A stretch of DNA of 64,000 nt from Halopiger djelfimassiliensis (GCF_000455365.1 NZ_HG315685.1:517477-581476); one strand, 5' to 3'; positions 1 through 10,190 are shown, numbered from the stretch's first letter. The notes: a model not told the origin generated them from the letters alone. Numbers and translations: made by a program.

Positions 1-1
1 C

Positions 2-499
2 CCCTCGAGCGCGGCGATCGCCGGTGAACTCGGTCTGCGGTACTGTTTCGCCGCGTTCATCAGACCCGAACTGGCAGAGACCGCCTTCGAGGCCTACCGC
101 GAGGCGTTCAGTCCTTCGCCGCTCGGAGCGGGACCGGACGAACCCGAGGGGATGCTCGCGGTCAACGTCGCCTGTGCCGAAACCGATCGCGAGGCGGCCC
201 GGTTGCGCGCGAGCGCCGAGGCGTCCTATCAGCGCATGCGACGCGGGGTCGTCGGTTCGATCCCGGCGGTCGAGGACGCGATCGACGAACTCGGCGGCGT
301 TCCGGAGCCGACACCGACCCCGCTCGCGGACCGCGAGTGGCCCCGGTCGATCTCCGGACGCCCGTCGACGGTGCGGACGCTACTCGAAGAGCTGACGGAG
401 CGGGTCGGCGTCGATGACGTCATCGTCCAGAACCTCATCGCCGACCACGACGACGTGCTGCGCTCGCACGAACTCCTGGCCGACGGCGTCGGGATTTAA
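2..499 (+). CDS. LLM-class (luciferase-like, F420/flavin-dependent) oxidoreductase, C-terminal part
   Basis: The reading frame is open from the left edge to a TAA at 497-499, so only about the last 165 residues are present. The segment around 'LRYCFAAFIRPELAETAF' followed by an acidic linker and a C-terminal 'HDDVLRSHELLADGVG' resembles the end of bacterial-luciferase-like flavin/F420 monooxygenases. In that family this part follows the TIM barrel and includes the tail that reads out 'iDdvIvqn..adhddrlrSyellA'. The substrate cannot be inferred. The gene converges on the leftward regulator at 516 with only 16 bases between the stops. Confidence is good for the family and low for function, because the flavin-binding N-terminal part is outside the window. 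Confidence 0.7.
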   Translation, partial: PSSAAIAGELGLRYCFAAFIRPELAETAFEAYREAFSPSPLGAGPDEPEGMLAVNVACAETDREAARLRASAEASYQRMRRGVVGSIPAVEDAIDELGGVPEPTPTPLADREWPRSISGRPSTVRTLLEELTERVGVDDVIVQNLIADHDDVLRSHELLADGVGI

Positions 500-515
500 C
501 GCGATCGTCGGCCGA

Positions 516-2249
516 TCACTCCCCGAGGACGGAGTCGAAGAACTTCCGCTCGGCGGTCCGCAGGTGCTGGTTGAAGGTCGCAGGCGCGATGCCGAGGCGC
601 TCGGCGATCTCCTCGCCGGTACTCTCGCGGGGCCAGTCGAAATACCCCGCGAAGTACGCCGTCTCGAGGGCGGCACGCTGTTTGTCGGTGAGTCGTTCCT
701 CGAGAACCGACGAGGTCCCGGCGTCCGACCGGTCGCTGCGTTCGGTCGTCCGCTGTGCGAGGTACGCGACGTCGTCGCGTTGGTTCTGGATGAGTTCGAT
801 CATCTGGCGGGTGTCACGTCCCCGCGGGAGTTCGACGACGAACCGGAACTCGCCGTCGGTAATCCGTGCCGACTCGACGCGACCGCCGTGGGTGGCGATC
901 GTCTCGAACAGCGAGACGGCGACCGGAGCGACGAGTTCGAACTCGAATTCGTCGCGTCTGACCGCGAGGAATCGCACGTCGCTGATCCCGTCCGTTTCCG
1001 CGACGGCGTCGCTGAACGCGTCCTGTGAGACGTTCTGTGCGGACCCGTATGCGAGCAACGTTTCGTCGCCACGAACCAGTTGTTCGATCGCGATCGTACA
1101 GGACTCGGTTGCCGACAGTTCGACTAGCGGCTTGGCCAGCTCCTCGACCCGAAACTCGAGTTCGATGACCGTGTCGCTGACCAGCGCGTCCCGTCGTTCG
1201 ATCGCCGTGATCGCGTGAGCGACGACGTCGCCGATCCGGGCGAGAATGGTCGTTTCCGGCTCCGTGAACGCCCGCGATGACGACGAATAGACGTTCAAAA
1301 CGCCGTAGACGAGGTCCTCGTGGACGATCGGGATCGCTGCGGAGGACCGGTAGCCCCGTGCTTGGGCTTCCTCACGCCAGGGTTCGAACTGGGGATCAGT
1401 GTGGACGTCGTTCATTACCTGGACCGAGCCGGTTCGGATCGCCGTTCCTGCTGGCCCCCGTCCCGTCTCGTCGTCTTCGTCGGCACTGATCTGGACCTCC
1501 TCGAGATAGCCCTCCTCGACTCCGGCCGCCGCCTTCGGGACGATGCGGTCGCTGCCCGGGTTGACCTCGCCGATCCAGGCGAATCGGTAGGCGTCGGATT
1601 CGACGAGTCGATCACAGACTTCCTGTTCGAGTTCCTCGCGGGCTTCGGTCGTAATGACCGAGTGGGTGATGTCGTTGCCGATACGATTGAGTCGATTGAG
1701 CGCCTCTAACTGTTCCCGCTGGCGTCTGCGTTCGCGTTCCTGCCGTGCCCGTTCGATCGCGTGGTGGATCGTCCGTACCAGCAACTCGCTCGTTACCTCG
1801 TCTTTGACGAGGAAGTCCTGTGCGCCCCGCTGGATCGCCTGCACGCCGACCTGTTGATCTCGGACGCCGGTCAGCACGACGATCGGCGTCTCGTCGCTTG
1901 CCTCGTAAACCGCCTCGAGCGTCTCGAGTCCCTCGCTGTCGGGCAGGTTCAAGTCGAGCAACACCACGTCGGTCGTGGAGCTCCCGAGTTTTTCGAGTCC
2001 GCCCTCGAGTCGGGTTTCGCGGGTAATATCCGGCGTGTGTCCCGCCGCCTCATCGGGGCTAATTCGCTGGACGAGTTCCTCGGTATCCCGAAGCATCTCC
2101 TCGATCAGTCGAGCGTCACCGGGATTGTCCTCGATCAACAGGATCCGGAGCGTCTCGTCGATGTCGGCTTCCGGGTCCCGTTGGTCGACGGCGCTGTTCT
2201 CGCTGCGTTCGGTTCGTCGCTGCTCGGATTCAGTCGTCGTGTCGCTCAT
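516..2249 (-). CDS. Receiver-GAF-HTH10 (Bat-like) transcriptional regulator
   Basis: A 577-residue protein. An acidic leader of about 30 residues precedes a response-regulator receiver domain (about 33-150), with '[16 protein letters not shown]' at the start, the phospho-acceptor in '[13 protein letters not shown]' and the 'LVKDE' lysine loop. A GAF domain follows (about 190-350), then the bacterio-opsin-activator GAF/HTH-associated region, and a C-terminal HTH_10 domain (about 515-570) with '[22 protein letters not shown]', split here as the family's typical DNA-binding start. It is the third gene of a leftward operon. Its start overlaps the stop of the receiver gene by 4 bases (ATGA). I infer that it is the DNA-binding output of the kinase at 2703-5999. 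Family assignment is firm and the target genes are unknown. Confidence 0.88.
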   Translation of the reverse strand: MSDTTTESEQRRTERSENSAVDQRDPEADIDETLRILLIEDNPGDARLIEEMLRDTEELVQRISPDEAAGHTPDITRETRLEGGLEKLGSSTTDVVLLDLNLPDSEGLETLEAVYEASDETPIVVLTGVRDQQVGVQAIQRGAQDFLVKDEVTSELLVRTIHHAIERARQERERRRQREQLEALNRLNRIGNDITHSVITTEAREELEQEVCDRLVESDAYRFAWIGEVNPGSDRIVPKAAAGVEEGYLEEVQISADEDDETGRGPAGTAIRTGSVQVMNDVHTDPQFEPWREEAQARGYRSSAAIPIVHEDLVYGVLNVYSSSSRAFTEPETTILARIGDVVAHAITAIERRDALVSDTVIELEFRVEELAKPLVELSATESCTIAIEQLVRGDETLLAYGSAQNVSQDAFSDAVAETDGISDVRFLAVRRDEFEFELVAPVAVSLFETIATHGGRVESARITDGEFRFVVELPRGRDTRQMIELIQNQRDDVAYLAQRTTERSDRSDAGTSSVLEERLTDKQRAALETAYFAGYFDWPRESTGEEIAERLGIAPATFNQHLRTAERKFFDSVLGE

Positions 2250-2710
2250 GATCGTTCGACCTCCGGTGGCAACCGTACGACCGAGAACCAGAACTTCTCG
2301 AACGCACGAACGGTTTCGATGAACTCGTCCGGATCGACTGGCTTCGTGAGATAGGCGTTTGCGTGCAGTTCGTAGGACCGCACGACGTCCTCTTCGGCTC
2401 TCGAACTCGTCAGAACGATCACCGGGATCGATCGGAGCTCCGAATCCTCTTTGAGTTCCTCGAGCACTTCCTCGCCGTCCGTCCGCGGAAGATTGAGATC
2501 GAGCAGGATGAGATCCGGCCGCGGCGCGTCCGCGTACTCGCCGCGCCTGTAGAGGAACTCGAGGGCTTCGGTGCCATCGGAGACGACGTAGAGGTCGTTC
2601 TCGATCCGGCCCTGCTTGAACGCTTCCTCCGTTAGTCGGACATCACCGGGGTTGTCCTCGACTAACAGGATCTGTGCTGGGTCGGGTCGGGTTGCTCCTG
2701 AGTCATTCAT
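2246..2710 (-). CDS. Single-domain response regulator (receiver)
   Basis: A 154-residue stand-alone receiver protein. The start chosen at 2710 gives [10 protein letters not shown], directly before the family start '[19 protein letters not shown]'. The frame is open further upstream, but that part has shadow-like composition and lies inside the kinase gene. Visible residues are the acidic pair in 'LVEDN', the phospho-acceptor Asp in '[15 protein letters not shown]', and the conserved Thr/Ser and Lys ('VLTSS', 'YLTKPVD'). There is no output domain. It overlaps the kinase gene upstream by 8 bases and the receiver-GAF-HTH gene downstream by 4 bases, so the three are very probably co-translated. 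The likely role is a phospho-shuttle or competing sink for the kinase, which is inference from gene order. Confidence 0.9.
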   Translation of the reverse strand: MNDSGATRPDPAQILLVEDNPGDVRLTEEAFKQGRIENDLYVVSDGTEALEFLYRRGEYADAPRPDLILLDLNLPRTDGEEVLEELKEDSELRSIPVIVLTSSRAEEDVVRSYELHANAYLTKPVDPDEFIETVRAFEKFWFSVVRLPPEVERS

Positions 2711-5700
2711 TGCTGTGACAGTCCGTTCGTCGGGCGAACCCGTATTCGGACTCGGATTCGGATACCGCTTCGGATTCGGTCGCTGACCGCGTTGGCAGCG
2801 CAACCGAAAACGTCGATCCCACACCGGGCTGGGAATCGACCCGGATCTCGCCGTCGTGGCGTTCGACGATCCGCTGACAGAGCGCGAGTCCGATGCCGGT
2901 ACCGTCGTACTCGCCGATACTGTGCAGGCGGTCGAACACCTGGAAGATGCGATCCGTATCGTCGGGGTCGATTCCGATCCCCTGATCACGAACCGAGATC
3001 ACCCACTCTCGATCGTCCTTCTCCGCGAACACGGATATACGTGGGGCCTGCTCGCCCGAATACGTGATCGCGTTGTCCACGAGGTTCTGAAACAGTTGGC
3101 GTAACTGACCGGGGTCGCCGTAAACGCGTGGCAGCGAGTCGACCTCGAGTTCGGTGTCGGTCTCGTGGATGCGCATCTCGAGGTCGGCGCGGACGTCCGC
3201 GAGCACGTCCTCGAGATCGACGACCCGGAACGGGTTCCCCTTCGTATCGATCCGGGAGTACGCGAGCAAGCCGTCGATCATATCGCGCATCCGCTCTGCG
3301 CCGTTGACGGCGAACGCGATGAATTCCGCTGCGTCCTCGTCGAGTTCCGTCGCGTACCGGCGTTCGAGCAGAGTGAGATAGCTCGAGATCATCCGCAACG
3401 GTTCCTGCAGGTCGTGGGACGCCGCGTAGGCGAACTGCTCCAGTCGCTCGTTCGATTCCGCCAGATCCGTCACGAGTTGCTCGAGTCGACGCTGGGTGGC
3501 TTTTCGATCGGTGATGTCCCGACCGATCCCGGTCACGACGGGGGACCCGGACGGGTCCTCGAGCGCGGCAGCGGCGAACTCGTAGGGGATCGATTCGCCC
3601 GTTTTCGTCGTCACCGTCGCCTCGACGCGTGCCTGCCCGGTTTCGAACACCTCGGCGATCGCCTCCTCGATCGCCGCCCGATCCTCCCCGTCGAAGAACT
3701 CGAGCGCGCTCATGCCGTCGACTTCGTCGTCGGTATACCCCGTCACCGAACAGAGGGCCTCGTTCCAGCGCTGGAGGCTGCCCTCGTCGTCGAGGACGTA
3801 AAACACGTCGTCGATCGCGTCCAGAATGTCGTCGGTGTAGGCCGTCACCCGTTCGAGACGCGACTCGCGCTCGCGGAGTTGGCGTTCGCGCGCGTTCCGT
3901 TCGGTTACGTCCTGAACCATGATCATGCCCGCGAAGACGGAGCCGTGATTGTCCGCGATCGGGAGGGTGTACGCGAGCCACTCGCGGCCGTGTAACTGGA
4001 ACTCGAAGGTCCGTTGTTCACCGTCGAGGGCCGCCCGGAAGTTCGATTCGAACGCCTCGAGCGTCTCCCCGTCGTACCGTTCCTGAACGGTTCGACCGAC
4101 GAACTCGTCGGCCGAGATGTCGAGTTCGTCGAGGATCTGGCCGTCTGCGAGCGTATAGCGGAGGTCGTCGTCGAACAGTGCGACGATCCCGTTCGGGAAG
4201 TGTTCGGCCAGCGTCCGGTATCGTCGCTCGCTTTCCTCGAGTTCGCGCTGGCGATGTCGGCGCTCGAGTTCGTAACTCACCCACTGGGTTGCGAGCTCGA
4301 CGAACGACTGCTCGGCGGCGGTAAACTCCGCCTCGCGGGACGAGCGGCTGCCGAAACAGAGCGTCCCGTACAGGTCGTCGTCGACGAACACGCTGCCGCC
4401 GAGATAGCAGTCGAGTTCCCACCGCCGGTAGGTATCGCTCCCGATCGGGCCCGCTACCGGGTCGTCGGTGAACCCCAGAAGCCCATCGGCTCGGATCGTC
4501 CGCTGGCAGTACGTGTCCGACAGCGACGCGCTCGTTCCCGGCCGGAGTTGCTCGTCATCGCCGATCGAGTGTGTCACCTCGAAGCGATCCCTGCGCTCGT
4601 CGGTTCTGGCCAGAAACCCGACGTCGAGACCGAGACGTTCGCGGCCGAGTTCGAGTAGTTCGTCGATCTTCTCGTCGAACGTGCGGTCGCTATCGGCGGT
4701 GATTTCGTACAGCCGGTGGAGCGTCCGGTTGGTTTCGCGGAGTTCCCGTTTCATCCGCTTTCTCTCGGTAACGTCCCGGAAGTAGACCGACAGACCCGTC
4801 TCGGAGGGGTACGCGTTGACCTCGAACCACGTCGAAAGCGGCGGAAAGTACGCTTCGAACGTCGTCGGCTCCTGGGTCGCCATCGCCTGCCGGTACTCCC
4901 GCTCGAACCGGGAGTCGACGGCGGCCGGGAACACCTCCCAGATGTTTTCACCGACCAGCCCGTCGCCTTCGGGATCGATCAACTCCCGTGCACGGTCGTT
5001 GACGTAGGTGACGTTCCACTCCGCATCGAGGCCGAAGACCCCGTCCGTGATCCGATCGAACAGCGACTCGAGTTCGTTCTCGAGGCGGCGCTGTTCCGTG
5101 ACGTCCTCGAGTACGTATATTGCTCCGTCGAACGCACCCGCGTCGTACAGCGGCGCACAGTGTGTCGACAGCCACACTCGTGACCCGTCGGGATGGTCGA
5201 TCCCGACGATTTCGCCGAAGACCGGTTCGCCGGTCCGCTGAACCCTGGAAAACGGCAGTTCGTCGGCCGACAGCGGGTCGCCGTGGACGTCCACCAGGTT
5301 CCATCGATCGTCGGCGTGATCGTAGTGTCTGAGTTCCGCCAGCGGGCGACCGAGGAGTTCCTCGGCACGATCGTTCGCGAAGACGTTCATGCCGTCAGCG
5401 CCGATGAACGTGATCCCGACCGGACTCGTCTCGACGATCCGGTTTTTGAGCATCGTTTCCGCTTCGAGCCGGCGCGTTACCCGTTCGGTTTCGATCGCCG
5501 ACCCGAGCACGTTCGCGACGCTCCGGACGAAAGCAACCTCGGGTTCGGTAAACTCTCGGCAGTCGGTCGCGTGGACGCCGAGTATCCCCCACGGATCTTC
5601 CGACGCTCCGATGACGACGCCGACCCCGCTCGTGACGCCGCAGTCGCGGAATAGCTCCGGCATCGGAACACGGTCCTCGGCGGGATAGTCGTCGACGATC

Positions 5701-5999
5701 ACCGGTTCGGCGGTGGCGAGCGTCTCCCCCACATGGGAGTCCCGCGGTATCGTCCGCGAGCCGACGACCCCGGACTGCCAGCCGACGCCTGCACTGAGCA
5801 GCAGGTCCTCCGATTCGGGAAGCGTCTCGAAGACCGTACAGTACTGTGCTCCCAGCGTTTCCCGGACGGCAGCGGTCGCATCGTCCAGCAACTGCTCGAG
5901 GTCGTCGGCCTCGAGTGCCTGCCGGCCGAGGGTGGCGACGACCTCCTGCTGGCGGACGGATGAGCACCGCTGGTCCGGTGACCGATCGGAGGATGCCAT
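2703..5999 (-). CDS. Multi-PAS/GAF sensor histidine kinase
   Basis: A protein of about 1098 residues with no obvious transmembrane segment, so probably a cytoplasmic sensor. Domains in order are an N-terminal GAF (about 20-170), two PAS domains (about 185-425), a second GAF (about 450-610), two more PAS domains (about 620-860), a HisKA dimerisation domain with the phospho-acceptor His in '[15 protein letters not shown]', and an ATPase domain with the N box ('[12 protein letters not shown]'), G1 ('RDQGIGI') and G2 ('[14 protein letters not shown]'). I chose the start at 5999 (MASSDRSPD), because the 23 residues upstream of it are basic, unlike the rest. It is the first gene of the operon with the receiver at 2246 and the HTH-10 regulator at 516. 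The six input domains suggest integration of redox, light or small-ligand signals, but no cofactor residue is diagnostic. Confidence 0.9.
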   Translation of the reverse strand: MASSDRSPDQRCSSVRQQEVVATLGRQALEADDLEQLLDDATAAVRETLGAQYCTVFETLPESEDLLLSAGVGWQSGVVGSRTIPRDSHVGETLATAEPVIVDDYPAEDRVPMPELFRDCGVTSGVGVVIGASEDPWGILGVHATDCREFTEPEVAFVRSVANVLGSAIETERVTRRLEAETMLKNRIVETSPVGITFIGADGMNVFANDRAEELLGRPLAELRHYDHADDRWNLVDVHGDPLSADELPFSRVQRTGEPVFGEIVGIDHPDGSRVWLSTHCAPLYDAGAFDGAIYVLEDVTEQRRLENELESLFDRITDGVFGLDAEWNVTYVNDRARELIDPEGDGLVGENIWEVFPAAVDSRFEREYRQAMATQEPTTFEAYFPPLSTWFEVNAYPSETGLSVYFRDVTERKRMKRELRETNRTLHRLYEITADSDRTFDEKIDELLELGRERLGLDVGFLARTDERRDRFEVTHSIGDDEQLRPGTSASLSDTYCQRTIRADGLLGFTDDPVAGPIGSDTYRRWELDCYLGGSVFVDDDLYGTLCFGSRSSREAEFTAAEQSFVELATQWVSYELERRHRQRELEESERRYRTLAEHFPNGIVALFDDDLRYTLADGQILDELDISADEFVGRTVQERYDGETLEAFESNFRAALDGEQRTFEFQLHGREWLAYTLPIADNHGSVFAGMIMVQDVTERNARERQLRERESRLERVTAYTDDILDAIDDVFYVLDDEGSLQRWNEALCSVTGYTDDEVDGMSALEFFDGEDRAAIEEAIAEVFETGQARVEATVTTKTGESIPYEFAAAALEDPSGSPVVTGIGRDITDRKATQRRLEQLVTDLAESNERLEQFAYAASHDLQEPLRMISSYLTLLERRYATELDEDAAEFIAFAVNGAERMRDMIDGLLAYSRIDTKGNPFRVVDLEDVLADVRADLEMRIHETDTELEVDSLPRVYGDPGQLRQLFQNLVDNAITYSGEQAPRISVFAEKDDREWVISVRDQGIGIDPDDTDRIFQVFDRLHSIGEYDGTGIGLALCQRIVERHDGEIRVDSQPGVGSTFSVALPTRSATESEAVSESESEYGFARRTDCHSNE

Positions 6000-6278
6000 G
6001 AGTCGAGTGCTGTTTACAAGCCGACTGAGAAGGTTAAGTGTAGTGCTCGAAACTCCGTTTCGACACAACTTCAGGCCTGATTGACGGTAATTCCGTCAGA
6101 GCCGTTCAGCCTCTCGAGCGGTGGCTGCCGCCCCACCGGATCCGGACGGTGAACCGGGCTGTAGCCCGCTACGTGCCGTCATCGAGGCCGACGACTCGAT
6201 CGGTTCGGCCCCGAGGTTCCCGTCGCCCCGAGCAGGGAGTTCCGCAAGGTCCGGTCGATTCTTGGGGTCTCGACGCGC

Positions 6279-7082
6279 TTACTCCGTCGTCCCCGACTCG
6301 GATCGTACCCGGCGTCCGACCACGATAGCAGTTCGGTGCGTGAAATACAGCTCGCCGTCCTCTGAAAACGGGCGCGTCCCGCTCAGGTCGTGTTTCGCGT
6401 CCGCTTCGATCAGTTTTCGAACCGTATCGGCACGCGGTTCCGGCGTTTGTGCGAGGTCGAGCCACTGCGCTACGTTCTGGACGACGGTTCCGGAACGCAC
6501 GTCCGTGATCTCTATTCCTTGCTCGGTGACCAGTGCGAGCAGCTCACTCCGTTGCAGCGCACGGACGTGGGACGGGTCCCGAAGTCGCTCGAAACGGTTT
6601 TGGTACGACGCCCGCTCGGGAAATTCGCTCACGACGATGTCGGCGACGGCGACCGTCCCACCTGTGCGACAGACCCTCGCCATCTCCCGAAGGACCAGCG
6701 ACGGGTTTTCGAGGTGGTGAAACGCGAGACGACAGACAACGATGTCGAAACTGGCGGTTGCAAAGGGGAGGTTCCCGGCATCCGCCTGCCCGAAGTGGAT
6801 ATTCGCACTACTGCGCTGTTGGTTCCGTTCCGTGGCGATCTCGAGCGGGGCTCTCGTGATGTCGACGCCAACGACTTCGTCACAGACCGCCGCAAACCCG
6901 AACGCGACGTGTCCGGGTCCCGTCGCAACGTCGAGGACACGCGCTTTGGAGGACGGCTCGGTTGCGCGGATCAGCCGCCCGATTTTCTCCGGATCCGAGA
7001 GGACCGAACGTTCCGCGTAGTCACTCGCCTGTTTCGTAAACGCTTCGCGGACAGTGCGTTCGTGATCCGCCGGGTCGGGCAT
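6279..7082 (-). CDS. Class I SAM-dependent methyltransferase (UbiE/Methyltransf_11 type)
   Basis: A 267-residue protein. Motif I is 'ARVLDVATGPGHVAFGFA', followed by the acidic end of strand 2 ('VVGVDITRAPLEIA'), the motif after strand 3 ('FGQADAGNLPFATASFDIV') and the post-motif 'RLAFHHLENPSLVLREMARV', all typical of small-molecule methyltransferases of the UbiE/Methyltransf_11 group. The N-terminus 'HERTVREAFTKQASDYA' is the usual lead-in of this group. The substrate is not deducible. A long poorly coding stretch lies upstream and the sensor kinase gene starts 280 bases downstream on the same strand, so it is probably a separate unit. Confidence 0.88.
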   Translation of the reverse strand: MPDPADHERTVREAFTKQASDYAERSVLSDPEKIGRLIRATEPSSKARVLDVATGPGHVAFGFAAVCDEVVGVDITRAPLEIATERNQQRSSANIHFGQADAGNLPFATASFDIVVCRLAFHHLENPSLVLREMARVCRTGGTVAVADIVVSEFPERASYQNRFERLRDPSHVRALQRSELLALVTEQGIEITDVRSGTVVQNVAQWLDLAQTPEPRADTVRKLIEADAKHDLSGTRPFSEDGELYFTHRTAIVVGRRVRSESGTTE

Positions 7083-8151
7083 TACTGGTCCCTTCTACCC
7101 GGTCACATATGGTTTTTGAAGGGATGCCGCCGACGCGCCGGCGTCCCAGAGTGGCCGTGTTTCGAAGGGTGCTGATTACTAGATAGTCATCGAATTGGGG
7201 AGCCATTTCGTATCGCGACATGTGATTTATTTCTCGTGATGTCGCCGAACGACGACTGTGAGAGAGGGGAGACTGGGTCGTCGTGCGTGCAGGTACGCTC
7301 GAGACGGTTCCTCCGTCGATCCGGACGGCAGTGTCGATACCGGAGATCGGTGCAGTATCGGGACTTCGACCTATCCAACGGCCACTCGAGGAGCGCGCTC
7401 TCGAAGATGAAAGTGCCCCGCTCGATGTGGCGCGACCGAGGCCGAGTGAACCGGCACTTCGCTTCGGTGTATCCGAGTGTCGGTCATGCAGTCTCCCGCC
7501 GAACGGTCATGAAATTCAAGCGGTCGCGACTGCGGATATTTTCGGCGAGGACCGGTGTGGTCCGGCAGGGATAACCTGCGCACGGCTTCGGCTCTGGAGA
7601 CACCAACGGGCCAACCCGGGAACAGCCATAGAAGAACCCTGCGAGGATACTCGAGAGGATGCTCGAGATCGATGTTCACTACCGGCTACCTTCAGATACC
7701 ATCGACCACCCGCAGTCATTTACCCAACACTCACGAGGGGACCCTCGTCGTTATCCGGCCGGACATATCCACAGTTGCGGTACTCGCGATAGCGTGTGGA
7801 CCGTCCCCCTCCTCTTGGTGGAGAAACGGCGTTCGTTCACTGGAGTCTCTTCGTCCCCGGTACCGCGATACATAAATTGTATACCACGATATAGAATGGT
7901 CGGAGTCCAGGTGGCTACGGATTCTGCGTTTGGTTTTACCAAACCACTAACTAAGCAATACTTCTTGTAGGGTCATCCGACCATCTGCTTGGTATCGGTA
8001 TTTCAGAGAATTGTCCTCTGATACAGTCTACACCGCCGAGCGAATCATAAATTAGTAGCTCGTAACATTTCAATTTAGTAAAATCTCAATCTATTATATT
8101 AGGGAAAAGAAATAACAGTGTGTAAGATGAGGGCATAGTTGGAGTTAACTT
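7083..8151. other. About 1.07 kb without a convincing gene
   Basis: Open frames occur on both strands between about 7236 and 7792, but they overlap each other, have arginine-rich shadow composition, and I recognise no motif. Composition shifts from GC-rich (to about 7850) to clearly AT-rich (about 7860-8151), marking the left edge of the AT-rich islet holding the C39-like protease. A short string 'tataccacga' at 7879-7888 repeats part of the palindrome at 15615. I see no tRNA, no transposase and no terminal inverted repeats. It may be decayed coding DNA, a regulatory region, or both. Confidence 0.4.
8091..8100 (+). promoter_or_regulatory. Possible TATA-type promoter element of the C39-like protease gene
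   Basis: The string 'ctattatatt' lies about 50 bases before the ATG at 8152 in a very AT-rich stretch. A 'ggag' about 8 bases before the ATG could be a weak ribosome-binding site. Archaeal promoters place a TATA box about 25-30 bases before the transcript start, so this position would give a short leader. This is inference only, since the whole neighbourhood is AT-rich. Confidence 0.3.
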
Positions 8152-9456
8152 ATGACAAGGAATGACGGAAACGAATCAAGGAGATCGCTAACAACCAATC
8201 GCCGTAGTTTCGTTGCGGCAGCTGCATCCGTAGTTGGGGGAATCGGATTAACCAACTCCGCAATCGCTGGAACCCCATCTAGTCGAGTTCCAGAAACCGT
8301 TCCACCAGAATTGGCTCGAAAAGCAGCTGCACAAAAGCTCAAGCAAGTGGGAGGCGTTGGCAAATTTTCCGCCTGGAGTAACAGTACTCTTGACTCGCCG
8401 ACTGCGTTCTACATGCGTGCTCCCGAAGACTCTTCTGAGAAGTACATTCGGAGTGCTTACGTTTTCCCAGTTCTCCAAAACGGCAGCGAGGTAGGGTACA
8501 TTACAGCAGGAGCACACCGATCGATGGAACCAATCCTCGAGTACAGTACTGAGGCATCACCCATCAAAAAGACATCAAAAGTAGCACAACAAACTAACTC
8601 CACAACTGGACGCCGAATATACGAAGGTGGGGTCTCATATGGAATGGAACTTACAGATAACAAAGTGGTAGAGCCACACACTGCAAAGACCTATCACCTC
8701 GGTACTGGTTCACCAAACGAGCTAGCATTCTCTTCCGTTCGGTCAGAGGAACGTTGGGAAGCTGCTCGAAGCGAGAACTACGGAGCAGAAAAGGAATACT
8801 CAACCGATGATGTATCAATTATGGATGACAGCGTATCTGACGTTCCCTGCTGGACGACAAATGACGATTTAGACGGTGGCGATGCTGATGAAACAGAAAT
8901 CGGGTATGGCGACGATGAATGGGACGACTGGGATGGTTGTACACCAATCGCAGCCTCGATGATCATTGGATACTACGAGGGAGTTTCCGAATACGAGGGA
9001 GACACACGAGAAGCCATTATCGATCGGCTTCACATCAAGATGGAAACCAACGCAAGTGGAGGAACAGCACCATTTGTACTGGATCTTGATGGGGATGTTA
9101 GTTCTGCATCAGATCTGATTCGAGATCCTATGTCTGAAGGAATCGAAGACTACACTGAGGGAAGCCACACCTACGATGCCTTCCAGCATGTAAATCCAGG
9201 AATCGAATTCGTCCTTGAGGAAATCGAGAACAACGATCGACCATACATGCTCAATATGTCGGGCGGGGGTCGAGCAAACGATTACCCAAGTGATAAATCG
9301 GAATATGGCAACCATTCGGTCACAGTCGTCGGATACCAAAACGACGGAACCGATATCGCATCCGAACTCGAGATCCACGACACATGGAATTCCAATAGTC
9401 ATGTCCTCAGCTACGCAAACTGGTTTGCACACTCCTGTATAACAGTCGAAACGTAG
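8152..9456 (+). CDS. Tat-exported C39-like cysteine protease with propeptide-like domain
   Basis: A 434-residue protein. The N-terminus has a twin-arginine signal ('NRRSFVAAAASVVGG', residues 16-30) with an AxA-like end near residue 38. Residues about 52-140 ('ARKAAAQKLKQVGG' through 'GYITAGAHRSMEPILEYS') resemble the propeptide of streptopain-like and related bacterial cysteine proteases. The C-terminal half looks like a C39-like papain fold: a candidate nucleophile Cys263 in 'DGCTPIAASMIIGYYEG', His388 in 'GNHSVTVVGYQ' and Asp410 in 'LEIHDTW'. The region before the Cys is very acidic (DDEWDDWD). Codon choice is much more AT-rich than its neighbours, suggesting acquisition. No ABC exporter or peptide substrate is adjacent. 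I infer a secreted protease; the substrate is unknown. Confidence 0.75.
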   Translation: MTRNDGNESRRSLTTNRRSFVAAAASVVGGIGLTNSAIAGTPSSRVPETVPPELARKAAAQKLKQVGGVGKFSAWSNSTLDSPTAFYMRAPEDSSEKYIRSAYVFPVLQNGSEVGYITAGAHRSMEPILEYSTEASPIKKTSKVAQQTNSTTGRRIYEGGVSYGMELTDNKVVEPHTAKTYHLGTGSPNELAFSSVRSEERWEAARSENYGAEKEYSTDDVSIMDDSVSDVPCWTTNDDLDGGDADETEIGYGDDEWDDWDGCTPIAASMIIGYYEGVSEYEGDTREAIIDRLHIKMETNASGGTAPFVLDLDGDVSSASDLIRDPMSEGIEDYTEGSHTYDAFQHVNPGIEFVLEEIENNDRPYMLNMSGGGRANDYPSDKSEYGNHSVTVVGYQNDGTDIASELEIHDTWNSNSHVLSYANWFAHSCITVET

Positions 9457-9526
9457 TAAATTGGCTTACGATTTAATTATTCCTCGCCACCTTTTATACC
9501 AATCCACTACACCAGACAGATCACGT

Positions 9527-9946
9527 TCACCCTTCTTGGAGTGCGAAAATAATGTTCTCAGATCCATCGTAAATAATATGTAATGGCGACTGCTCAATCT
9601 GAACGTTTTCCCACTCAAATGTCTCACTGACCCCAGTATCAATTTCAACACTAACAGAGTAGCTACTGCCAGCTGGAAGTCGTTCTGTTTTTGTCGGGGA
9701 ATCATCTCCAACAGCAGGAACCTCCATGACCTCTGAGATCATTGTTTCATCGCTGCTTAACGTTGTTACATCAACTGAGATCTGATGTGATGTTTCAGTC
9801 TTATTATGAACAATGATGCTTGCTGATCCAGACTCTTGGCCCTGCATTTGACAACCAGCAAATATCGAAGTAGCGAAAATCATTCCTGTTGCCAGGAACT
9901 GACGGCGAGAAATCCGTATAGTACTCGCGAAATTTCCCTCGTCCAT
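9527..9946 (-). CDS. Small Tat lipoprotein of unknown function
   Basis: A 139-residue protein. The N-terminus has 'ISRRQFLATGMIFATSIFAGC': a twin-arginine motif, a hydrophobic stretch, and a lipobox-like FAGC that would place a lipid-anchored Cys near residue 31. The mature part ('SASIIVHNKTETSHQISVDV' and onward) reads as alternating strands, suggesting a small immunoglobulin-like beta sandwich exposed on the cell surface. It is AT-rich like the convergent protease gene at 8152, with 70 bases between the stops. The two share an islet and may share a history, but nothing shows that they act together. I do not recognise a named family. Confidence 0.72.
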   Translation of the reverse strand: MDEGNFASTIRISRRQFLATGMIFATSIFAGCQMQGQESGSASIIVHNKTETSHQISVDVTTLSSDETMISEVMEVPAVGDDSPTKTERLPAGSSYSVSVEIDTGVSETFEWENVQIEQSPLHIIYDGSENIIFALQEG

Positions 9947-9975
9947 TACCTAATATGAATATTGGTATGTATTGG

Positions 9976-9984
9976 CTTAAAAAT
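9976..9984 (-). promoter_or_regulatory. Probable TATA box of the small lipoprotein gene
   Basis: Read on the minus strand this is 'attttTAAg', centred about 33 bases before the ATG at 9946. That spacing fits a leaderless or nearly leaderless haloarchaeal transcript, and no ribosome-binding site precedes the ATG. Confidence 0.4.
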
Positions 9985-10103
9985 ACTGGCAAGAGGGCGT
10001 ATCGAACTACGATGAATTTATACACGCTGCCGAAGTAGACAATGCCGAACGAGATATAAATAAGCGGATCCCCGCCTCTGTGAATCCAAGAGGACTGTTT
10101 TAT

Positions 10104-10190
10104 CTACAATTTCGCCGTTTCCGTCCCAATCTCCGTAATGGGTTTCGGCATCCCCTTTCCGAGGAACGCCTCGAGTTCGTCCAGGTCCAT
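10104..10190 (-). CDS. Possible 28-residue microprotein or gene remnant
   Basis: On the minus strand an ATG at 10188-10190 is preceded at normal distance by a strong Shine-Dalgarno-like 'aggagggg', and opens a frame reading MDLDELEAFLGKGMPK through 'ITEIGTETAKL' to a TAG. Composition is acidic and haloarchaeal-like. The same frame is open upstream but with shadow-like composition. It could be a real microprotein or the tail of a decayed gene. The rest of the 9947-10373 gap holds nothing else I can support. Confidence 0.3.
   Translation of the reverse strand: MDLDELEAFLGKGMPKPITEIGTETAKL

Noticed and set aside
7236..7792. Overlapping plus-strand frames in the 7-8 kb gap
   Set aside because: Frames are Arg/Ser-rich, overlap one another and minus-strand frames, and contain no recognisable domain; no start-site support.
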